A DNA stretch of 64,000 nucleotides from Calothrix sp. PCC 7103. Lineage in GTDB: Bacteria > Cyanobacteriota > Cyanobacteriia > Cyanobacteriales > Nostocaceae. A program made the translations under genes and the position numbers. The notes under the pieces are model-generated. The model was not told the DNA's origin. It was given only the letters and a program-made list of their open reading frames with translations, and searched no databases. Positions 10,055 to 17,938 of the stretch are shown one piece after another. Position 1 is the first letter of the stretch, and each line of letters starts with the position of its first letter. The stretch covers positions 439,278-503,277 of the forward strand of contig NZ_KB217478.1 in NCBI RefSeq assembly GCF_000331305.1, given 5' to 3'.

Positions 10055-11071
10055 ATGTTAAATAAAATTAATACTGCGGTTATTGGGGTTGGACGTTGGG
10101 GTGTTCACTGGTTGAGGATTTTGTTAGAGCATCCGCAAGCTAAGTTAAAAGCAGTCGTAGACCCCAACCCAGAACGCTTAGAAGCGGTTAAACATCAGTA
10201 TAATTTGGGCGATGATGTTGTGCTAACTACTGATGCCCAGACATTGCAATATATCAATGAACTCGAAGCAGTAGTAGTAGCAACTCCAGCAGTCACTCAT
10301 TATTCCTTAATTTCAGATGCTTTAAAATGGCGCCTGCATGTACTAGCAGAGAAACCTTTGACGCTTTTCGCTTCGGAATGTCGTGAACTATATGATTTAG
10401 CATTAGCGCAGCAACGAATATTGATGGTTGACCATACTTATTTGTTTCATCCCGCTGTTGAACGTGGTAAAAGTGTTATTGATTCGGGAAGTATTGGTGA
10501 TTTGCGCTACGGTTATGCGACTCGTACTCACTTAGGCCCAGTGCGGCACGACGTTGATGCACTTTGGGATTTGGCAATTCACGATATTGCTATTTTTAAT
10601 ACTTGGTTGGGAGAAGTTCCAGTTAAAGCACAAGCCACTGGTACAGTATGGCTACAACAAAAATCTAACCTAGCTGATTTAGTTTGGGCAACATTAACTT
10701 ACAAAAGTGGCTTTACCGCCCATATTCACCTATGCTGGTTAAATAATGATAAACAAAGGCGCCTCGGTATTGTCGGTAGTAAAGGTAGCTTAATATTTGA
10801 CGAAATGTCACAGGCGCCGTTAACCTTAATAAACGGAGAATTTGAAGTACAGGGAAATCTATACATTCCAGTCAACCAAAGTCAACAAATATTAGAACTC
10901 GAAAAAACAGAACCATTAAAAAAAGTTTGTAGCCATTTCTTACAATGCATACAAAGCAACACTTCCCCTACTATCTCCGATGCATTCAGAGGCATCGAAC
11001 TAGTACAAATTTTAACTGCCCTCACAAAATCACTCCACTCTGGAGGAACACCAATTAATTTAGATTATTAA
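10055..11071 (+). CDS. Gfo/Idh/MocA-family NAD(P)-dependent oxidoreductase
   Basis: 338 residues. The N-terminal Rossmann domain starts VIGVGRWGVHWLRIL (GxGxxG-type), followed by the family's AEKPLTL motif near residue 97 with the conserved Glu-Lys-Pro, and HTYLFHPA at the start of the substrate domain. The C-terminal half has the open-sheet topology region with WDLAIHDIAIFNTWLG, where family catalytic Asp/His residues are found. Members oxidise or reduce sugars, inositols and nucleotide sugars; the substrate cannot be read from sequence. The gene stands alone after a repeat-rich spacer. Confidence 0.88.
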   Translation: MLNKINTAVIGVGRWGVHWLRILLEHPQAKLKAVVDPNPERLEAVKHQYNLGDDVVLTTDAQTLQYINELEAVVVATPAVTHYSLISDALKWRLHVLAEKPLTLFASECRELYDLALAQQRILMVDHTYLFHPAVERGKSVIDSGSIGDLRYGYATRTHLGPVRHDVDALWDLAIHDIAIFNTWLGEVPVKAQATGTVWLQQKSNLADLVWATLTYKSGFTAHIHLCWLNNDKQRRLGIVGSKGSLIFDEMSQAPLTLINGEFEVQGNLYIPVNQSQQILELEKTEPLKKVCSHFLQCIQSNTSPTISDAFRGIELVQILTALTKSLHSGGTPINLDY

Positions 11072-11101
11072 ATTTTATTTTATCAAAATTATTCTTGTGG
11101 A

Positions 11102-11119
11102 ACGGGCATCCTTGCCCGT
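11102..11119. terminator. Short hairpin between convergent genes
   Basis: ACGGGCA-TCCT-TGCCCGT is a perfect 7-bp stem between the stops of the oxidoreductase and the convergent kinase. T-rich tracts are near but not adjacent, so the terminator role is uncertain. Confidence 0.4.
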
Positions 11120-11155
11120 CTATAAACCATATTAGTTTATTCACACTATTTGTAT

Positions 11156-13204
11156 CTATTTACTTTTTGTTTTATGATTATGACTAGTTCTTAACTTTCG
11201 GTTTAACAAGTTAAAGCTTGATTTTTCAATTGTATGAGCTATGCTTGTTTCTTCACGTGTTGAAGGTTGAGCGACTAGATGTTTAATACTTGACACCTCA
11301 GATAGTGCTATTGGCGGTATATTTTCTGTTGTAGCATCAGCGGCATTCATTAAGGGTAAGGTAATTTTGATAGTAGTACCATTATTGATACCTGCACTTT
11401 CTAGAGAAATTGTACCTGCCATCATTTCAATTAAGTTACGAGAGATTGCTAGTCCTAACCCTGTACCACCAAATTTACGATTTTTAGCGCCTTCTACCAT
11501 TACAAAGGGACGGAATAATTTATGCTGTTGGTCTGGTTCTATACCAATGCCCGTATCTATGACACTAATGACTACATATGATTCATTATTTGTCAATTTA
11601 TCTTGAGAGATAATTTCAGTAAGAATTGTAATACTTCCTTCCTCTGTAAATTTTGTAGCATTACTAATTATATTTATTAAAACCTGCTTTAATTTTATTG
11701 GGTCTACATTAACAGGTATAGAATTTTCTAATTCTGGAATATTTAACTTTAACCCTTTTTGCTGAATGTTGACTGACTGTAAGTTAATAACTTCTTTTAA
11801 TGTGTCACGTAAATCGATTTTCTCTAGAAATACTGATAGTTTTCCTGCTTCTATTTTGGAAATATCAAGCAAATCGTTGATTATTTCCAGTAGATGAATT
11901 GCTGTATCGTCAGCAATTTTGAGATATTCGAGTTCTTCTTCTCTACTATCGCACGAATTATCGCGTACCAATTTAACGCAGGTCATAATTGTATTGAGAG
12001 GGTTTCTTAATTCGTGTGAAGCTGTTGCTATAAACTGACTTTTGACTTGGTTGGCTGTTTTTGAGTCTTGCCAAGCAATTTCAAGTTCTTCTCCCCAACT
12101 TCTTAATCGTTCGACCATGTGGTCAATTGCCAAAGATAGCTGGTTGAACTCACGAATTTGAAAACGGGGAACACGCAATGACTGCGAACTCGAATTGATA
12201 TTTAACGCATAATCACAAAGTTTTTCTACTGGGCGTGCTAAATAGCGTGATAAACATAATGATGCTACTAGACAGGCACCGACTAAACCCAATGTTAAAA
12301 TAAATAAAATAACTTTAAGTTCTATTAAACCATATAAAGCGTTATCTAAAGTAGTAACGTCCAAAATAATCCATTTTTGACCAGGGACAGTTGAAATAGG
12401 ATTTTTAATTGCAGTGTAACCTGCGAGTAATTCTTCACCTTGCTTTTCAAAGAAAAACTGTAAGCTATCTTTTTTACCTAATATGGCATTTTGAACAATT
12501 TGCTTTAACCTTGCTGCATCTGCATGTTGAGCAATATTTGTACCTACACGTTTTTCGATAGGATGTGACAAAATTTTCCCATCATCCGAAATAACTACGG
12601 TTGACCCTGTCAATAGTCCTGGTTTTTTTCTGACCTTTTGTTGCAACTCGGCTTGAATCGAGAGCGCATATCTAATTGTACCCGTATTATCTTCCACAGG
12701 CGCCGATAGTAGAAGCTGTAATTTATTTTGAGTTCCCCGTTCAGAGTTTTTGATAGATTTAATGTAAACCTTGGGTGGAATAACGATTGTAGCTCTGACA
12801 CTATTAGATGCTTCCGTTGCTTTAATATCATCGAGCAGTTCGTCTCCGCAAGTACTAGCGAGAACTTTATGATTTTCTAAATCGCTAAACTGAACACATT
12901 CAATATTAGATAAATTTTCTTCAAGTTTATTAATAAATTGTTGCACAGCTGCGCTGTCACCAGACCGAATAAAGTCAATTTGAGTTGCTGTAAGTAAATT
13001 GCTCTTGAGACTTTCAACATTATCGGTAATTTTTTCAGCTTTGATGTCAGCACTTTCGGTTAAATTTTGTCGTGCAGTTTCAAGCTGAGTTTGACGTGCT
13101 TTCCTGAAGACTATAAATTCTCCGGTCAACAAAACCGGAACTGACAATAGCAGAATCCTGGAAAACAGTAAACGACGAAACGATGAAGGACGCGGTTTAG
13201 GCAT
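11156..13204 (-). CDS. Membrane sensor histidine kinase (Cache-like sensor, HAMP, HisKA, HATPase)
   Basis: 682 residues from the ATG at 13204; a GTG four codons earlier is possible. Order: N-terminal membrane helix (about 10-30), extracytoplasmic sensor region of about 260 residues resembling double-Cache domains, second membrane helix (LKVILFILTLGLVGACLVASL), HAMP linker, dimerisation domain with the phospho-acceptor His in SHELRNPLN, and an ATPase domain with NIISNATKFT (N box), DTGIGI (G1) and GGTGLGLAIS (G2). There is no receiver domain, and the 60-residue tail is low-complexity. No response regulator is adjacent, so its partner and signal are unknown. Confidence 0.9.
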   Translation of the reverse strand: MPKPRPSSFRRLLFSRILLLSVPVLLTGEFIVFRKARQTQLETARQNLTESADIKAEKITDNVESLKSNLLTATQIDFIRSGDSAAVQQFINKLEENLSNIECVQFSDLENHKVLASTCGDELLDDIKATEASNSVRATIVIPPKVYIKSIKNSERGTQNKLQLLLSAPVEDNTGTIRYALSIQAELQQKVRKKPGLLTGSTVVISDDGKILSHPIEKRVGTNIAQHADAARLKQIVQNAILGKKDSLQFFFEKQGEELLAGYTAIKNPISTVPGQKWIILDVTTLDNALYGLIELKVILFILTLGLVGACLVASLCLSRYLARPVEKLCDYALNINSSSQSLRVPRFQIREFNQLSLAIDHMVERLRSWGEELEIAWQDSKTANQVKSQFIATASHELRNPLNTIMTCVKLVRDNSCDSREEELEYLKIADDTAIHLLEIINDLLDISKIEAGKLSVFLEKIDLRDTLKEVINLQSVNIQQKGLKLNIPELENSIPVNVDPIKLKQVLINIISNATKFTEEGSITILTEIISQDKLTNNESYVVISVIDTGIGIEPDQQHKLFRPFVMVEGAKNRKFGGTGLGLAISRNLIEMMAGTISLESAGINNGTTIKITLPLMNAADATTENIPPIALSEVSSIKHLVAQPSTREETSIAHTIEKSSFNLLNRKLRTSHNHKTKSK

Positions 13205-13437
13205 CGGCAATCTCACTTAGCATATGCAAACCACAACAGCTACAATATCTTAACTCCATGAAAAAAGTTATTAAAGAATGATTATGATGTAAGCATAAAT
13301 CGATTATTAGTGACAAAATGAACAGCAAATTATGTAGGGTTACTACCCTGACTAAAAATTATACACCCATCTAGCACCTACGTGTGTTACACATTTTCCT
13401 AAAATTTGCAACAAGTAGATGTTTAAAGCCTGACAAA

Positions 13438-14142
13438 ATGCTCACACCTCGTCCTGATGTTACAGTAGTTCTTGCAATGAGTGCTGATGGCAAAATAACA
13501 GATTCTCAACACTCACCTGCACGCTTCGGGTCAAAAAATGACAAGGCACATTTAGAAAAACAACTTGCCATTGCCGACGCAGTGTTATTTGGCGCCAATA
13601 CCTTACGAGCATATGGCACAACATTGACTGTCTCCGACTCTAATTTACTCGAGCATAGAGAAAATTTGGGTAAAGATTCACAGCCTCTTCATATAGTTAT
13701 TACAGAAAATGCAAACATCAATCCGGAAATTCGTTTTTTTAAACAGCCAGTGCGTCGCTGGTTGCTCACAACCGACGAAGGAGCAACTTACTGGCGCCAT
13801 CGAAGCGAATTTGAGCAAATTTTAGTATTTAAAGATAATTTAAAATCTTCCCAAACAAAAATTAATCTTGTTACAGCCCTCGAATATTTCGCAACAATAG
13901 GTATCGAAAGACTTGTTGTGTTAGGTGGTGGGCAACTAGTGTCCTCAATGCTAGAACAAAATTTAATAGACGAACTTTGGTTGACCATTTGCCCGTTACT
14001 GCTAGGTGGTACTAATGCACCATCAGCAGTAGCAGGCGCCGGGTTTACAGAAAAAATGGCGCCGCGATTAGAGCTATTGGAAGTACAAACAATAGAGCAA
14101 GAAGTATTTTTACATTACCGCGTTATTAAATCTGAAAATTAG
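13438..14142 (+). CDS. RibD C-terminal (dihydrofolate-reductase-like) domain reductase
   Basis: 234 residues from the ATG at 13438; a GTG at 13384 would add 18 unrelated-looking residues. The fold is that of the NADPH-dependent reductase half of RibD: VTVVLAMSADGKIT at the N-terminus, AIADAVLFGANTLRAYG, then GIERLVVLGGGQLVSSMLEQNLIDELWLTI split over the nucleotide site, and a closing LLGGTNAP. The deaminase half of RibD is missing, so it is either a separate riboflavin-pathway reductase or a related NADPH reductase of unknown substrate. Confidence 0.85.
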   Translation: MLTPRPDVTVVLAMSADGKITDSQHSPARFGSKNDKAHLEKQLAIADAVLFGANTLRAYGTTLTVSDSNLLEHRENLGKDSQPLHIVITENANINPEIRFFKQPVRRWLLTTDEGATYWRHRSEFEQILVFKDNLKSSQTKINLVTALEYFATIGIERLVVLGGGQLVSSMLEQNLIDELWLTICPLLLGGTNAPSAVAGAGFTEKMAPRLELLEVQTIEQEVFLHYRVIKSEN

Positions 14143-14222
14143 GTGCTTTTTGATTGATTAAGAGGCGCCTGTTATTATTTATAGACAACCCCACTCCACA
14201 AAAGGGCGTTTTTATATACTAG

Positions 14223-17200
14223 TTAGGTAGTGACTCCTTCTAGTTGTTCATCTGTTAATTCATATAGTTCGCGCAGTTTTTGCAATTTATCTTCACTTGC
14301 ATCCCAAAAACCGCGTCCATTTGCTTCTAGCATTCTGCGAATAATATTACGGAATGCTTCGGGGTTTGCTTTGCGTAGTTTTTCTGACATTTCAGGGTTT
14401 AGTGCATATGTATCTGCGGCTTGGTCATAAACCCAATTATCAGTAAAATCAACAGTACCACCCCAACCTATTAATGCTGTCATGCGTTGCGATATTTCAT
14501 AAGCGCCACTGCTTCCTTGGTTTACCATAGCATTAGCCCATTTGGGGTTTAGTAACTTGGTGCGGTATTCCATTCTAAGTAAGTCATCTAATTGTCGAGG
14601 TGTAGTATCTTTAGAGAAGCTTTCGACAAAACTAGCTGTGACTTTTTTACCGCGTTGTTTTTCTGCGGCTTTTTTCAACCCACCTGTATTTGCATAATAC
14701 TCTTGAATATCAGTCAACCCATATTCTACAGAATCTATTTCTTGCACTATTTGACTTGTAGTTTTGAGTAAAGTATTTAGTACATCTTTACGTGCTTGTC
14801 CTTTATCGTTTCTACCGTAACTAAAAGCATTACGACTTTGCCAAGTATTTGCAAGCTCGTCTCCAGATTCCCAATTTCCATCAACAACTTGGTCGTTAAC
14901 GAGTGAACCGAAATCACCTGCTGGGTTAGAAAATAATCTTGCGGAGGCATTTTCTACACCTTGTGCTTTCAAAGCCAAAGCGTGTTTTCTAATATAATTC
15001 TTCTCTTCCGGTTCCAATGCATCTGCCGCGCGTGCAAACAAATCATCCAACAACTCAATAATATTGACAAAACTATCGCGAAAAATACCCGATAAATTAG
15101 CCAAAACATCAATACGAGGGCGCTCAATTTCCTCCAAAGACTTTAACTCATAACGAACAATCCTTCCCGTACCCTCTTTCACAGGTTCGGCGCCAACCAA
15201 CTCCAACAAAATACCCAACGACTCACCCTTAGTCTTTATCGCATCCAACCCCCACAACATCACCGCAACAGTTTCCGGATACTCCCCATTTGCCTGTAAA
15301 TGTTGCGCCAAAATCTTTCTAGCAATCTCCCGACCCCGCTCATAAGCAGCAGGAGAAGGCATTCGATAAGGGTCTAAAGCATGAATATTCCTCCCTGTCG
15401 GCAACACCCCAGCACCATCCCGTAACAAATCACCACCAGGCGCTGGCAAAATATACTCCCCATTCAAACCCCGTAAAAGATTCGTCAACTCATCAGTTGT
15501 TTGCATTAACAACCCTCTAATTCTCCCCTCCTCTTCCTCCTCTCCTTTGCGTTCTTTGCGCCTTTGCGGTTCATTCTCTCCAAAATAAGCCTCCAAATAA
15601 CACTCCATCCTCTCATCATCCGGCGCCTCACCCAAAACATGTAACCCCGAAGAAAACAACCTATTCTCTAAAACCTGCAAATATTCATACAACACCACCA
15701 AATAATCATCAAACACACGCGCACTAAACAAATTCACATTCTCAGGGCTAAAACCAATCCCCAACTTACGCGCCTCTTCAAACGGACAATCACTATCCAA
15801 CCCACTATCAACAATCTTCTTACAAATAGCTTCCTTCAAAACATAATTCTTCGTTGGTTCCTCACGGTACTCAGCAATTAAATCTCGTAAAGCAACCAAC
15901 TCCTTATATAACCCCGCACGTCCATAAGGAGGAACATTATGCGATATCAACGTCCCATAACCGCGACGCTTCGCCAATATCGACTCCGAAGGATTATTAG
16001 CAGCATATATATATAAATTAGGTAAATCACCCAATAAAATATCCGACCAAGAATAACCAGTATTACCCAAAGGAGAACCAGGCAGCCATTCCACAGTGCC
16101 ATGCATACCAAAATGAACTATGGCATCAGCCTGAAACTCATTTTGTAACCACTTATAATAAGCAGCATACTGAGGATGAGGCGTCAAATCACGTTCAAAC
16201 ATCAACCGCATCGGGTCACCTTGAATACCCAAAGGAGGTTGTACACCAATCCAAACATTACCTAAATTTACACCACCAATATGAAACTCATCGCCATAAG
16301 TTTTAATACCACTACCCGTCAAAGACTTCCACTGCTTCTCAATACGTGAGGAATGCAAATAACCAAGCCACTTCTCCAAAGTTCTGACATGAACCTGTCC
16401 GATATTAGATTCATCAGCATCTTTAACTTGTTTAATTAACTCTTCCCCATCTTCCGGAAATTTTCCCACATCATAACCTTGAGCCTTCAAAGCTGTTAAA
16501 AACTTAATCAAACTCCGAGGCACATTTAGCAAAGCTGCCGTACCAGTGGCGCCATAACCAGGAGGAAAGCCATATAATATCACAGCTATTTTACGTTTCT
16601 TTTCAGGTTTTTGTCTCAACCTAACCCAGCTTTTAACTCTGCCAATTAATCTATTAACACGTTCCGGGACTAAATATATATTTTCCCCTACTAAACCACC
16701 CAAAGGAACAGTATCGATGGCGCCGTCCAATTCTGGCAAAGCGTATAAAACCACACTTTGCAATCCACCAATACCCTGGCGAGTCCAAGAATGAATATCT
16801 TGAATTAACAAAGGTGCAGCGACGAAATACGGAATATTTTTACTGGTAAGAATTCTTTTTGCTACCTCAATTTGTCTACCTGCTTCCATAGAACCAGCAG
16901 GCCCACCCACAAGAGGAAAACCAATAGTAGAAACGATTGCATCAACTTTGACAGCTTCTTTAGATAAAGAAGCTGTTTCAATATTACCTTTATAGCGCTG
17001 AATAGTTTCATGCTCGCTTGTCATCCAGTCGCGAACAGCTACATGTCCTTCGACACCGTTTATAAATATAGGTAGCGGTATTAAACCAGCATTTTCAAAT
17101 TTTTTAATTAGTTGGGGAATATAAGGTTGTTTAGTAATAACATGTTTACGATAGAGAAGAATTCCAATAATAGGGGAAGAAACAGAACGTATTTTTTGAT

Positions 17201-17864
17201 ACCATTCTAAATATTCGCGCGGTGATTCAAAATATCCTTGATAGTCGGGATGTAATAACCCCATGTTGGGAGTTTCGATGGGTGGAGGTATTTCTCCGAC
17301 TTTAAGATTTAAATATTTTTCGGCAAGTGTCCAAAATAGTGATGCCACATTATCGGCGCCACCAGCGTTCCAATATCCATATATAATGAGCCAGTTGCGG
17401 AGGTCTTGAACTTTTTGGACGGGGACATATTTGAGTAGTTTGGGACCAATCTTTAAAAAGCTGATATAACCTGCGAGTTTATCCTCCTCGCGTCCATTAC
17501 TGAATTTATCAAGTATAAATTTTACAGATTTGGGCATTCCCTTGGGCTTATCACCTATGGAAAAGGCACCTATTTTAGTTAAGGACATTAATTCCAAAGC
17601 TGACTCAAACACAAGCCTGATGGGAATTTGGGCGATTCTCTCACGTAACCAAATTACTTGGTCATAATCAAATAATAAACTGCCAAAAAACACATCGGCG
17701 TTCTTGAGTGCTGCTTCAACCTCAACTCGCTTGCTACTTATATCCCTATCGCTATATACACACACATCTAACTCAGGACAACGTAAAACAGCCATCTCAG
17801 CCGCTTGACGATATAAGTCAGCGTTGAACGATTCAAACCCAGCAATCAAAACGATGCGTTTCAT
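14223..17864 (-). CDS. bchH: Magnesium chelatase H subunit paralogue (ChlH/BchH, CobN superfamily)
   Basis: 1213 residues, slightly shorter than the main cyanobacterial ChlH (about 1330). The H subunit binds protoporphyrin IX and, with the I and D ATPase subunits, inserts Mg2+ in chlorophyll synthesis. An N-terminal domain of the DUF3479 type begins MKRIVLIAGFESFNADLY. The CobN/Mg-chelatase core contains YGFPPGYGATGTAALLNVP, HFGMHGTVEWLPG and AANNPSESILAKRRGYGTLIS. The sequence differs from the principal ChlH, so I call it a paralogue; CobN itself is less likely because of the N-terminal domain. An in-frame repeat-derived insertion (15515-15582) encodes a Glu/Arg-rich loop. Confidence 0.85.
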   Translation of the reverse strand: MKRIVLIAGFESFNADLYRQAAEMAVLRCPELDVCVYSDRDISSKRVEVEAALKNADVFFGSLLFDYDQVIWLRERIAQIPIRLVFESALELMSLTKIGAFSIGDKPKGMPKSVKFILDKFSNGREEDKLAGYISFLKIGPKLLKYVPVQKVQDLRNWLIIYGYWNAGGADNVASLFWTLAEKYLNLKVGEIPPPIETPNMGLLHPDYQGYFESPREYLEWYQKIRSVSSPIIGILLYRKHVITKQPYIPQLIKKFENAGLIPLPIFINGVEGHVAVRDWMTSEHETIQRYKGNIETASLSKEAVKVDAIVSTIGFPLVGGPAGSMEAGRQIEVAKRILTSKNIPYFVAAPLLIQDIHSWTRQGIGGLQSVVLYALPELDGAIDTVPLGGLVGENIYLVPERVNRLIGRVKSWVRLRQKPEKKRKIAVILYGFPPGYGATGTAALLNVPRSLIKFLTALKAQGYDVGKFPEDGEELIKQVKDADESNIGQVHVRTLEKWLGYLHSSRIEKQWKSLTGSGIKTYGDEFHIGGVNLGNVWIGVQPPLGIQGDPMRLMFERDLTPHPQYAAYYKWLQNEFQADAIVHFGMHGTVEWLPGSPLGNTGYSWSDILLGDLPNLYIYAANNPSESILAKRRGYGTLISHNVPPYGRAGLYKELVALRDLIAEYREEPTKNYVLKEAICKKIVDSGLDSDCPFEEARKLGIGFSPENVNLFSARVFDDYLVVLYEYLQVLENRLFSSGLHVLGEAPDDERMECYLEAYFGENEPQRRKERKGEEEEEGRIRGLLMQTTDELTNLLRGLNGEYILPAPGGDLLRDGAGVLPTGRNIHALDPYRMPSPAAYERGREIARKILAQHLQANGEYPETVAVMLWGLDAIKTKGESLGILLELVGAEPVKEGTGRIVRYELKSLEEIERPRIDVLANLSGIFRDSFVNIIELLDDLFARAADALEPEEKNYIRKHALALKAQGVENASARLFSNPAGDFGSLVNDQVVDGNWESGDELANTWQSRNAFSYGRNDKGQARKDVLNTLLKTTSQIVQEIDSVEYGLTDIQEYYANTGGLKKAAEKQRGKKVTASFVESFSKDTTPRQLDDLLRMEYRTKLLNPKWANAMVNQGSSGAYEISQRMTALIGWGGTVDFTDNWVYDQAADTYALNPEMSEKLRKANPEAFRNIIRRMLEANGRGFWDASEDKLQKLRELYELTDEQLEGVTT
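15515..15582 (-). repeat. Dispersed repeat translated inside the chelatase gene
   Basis: On the coding strand the DNA reads GAACCGCAAAGGCGCAAAG and so on, a relative of the repeat at 9884-9978. It is read as NEPQRRKERKGEEEEEGRIRG, a highly charged loop between well-conserved chelatase segments. The length keeps the reading frame. Confidence 0.7.
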
Positions 17865-17938
17865 GCCTAAAAGTAAAGATAAATAAATATTTCTTCACTT
17901 TCATTCTAAACCTGTCCTTCAGAAGAGGCCTTTATTAG

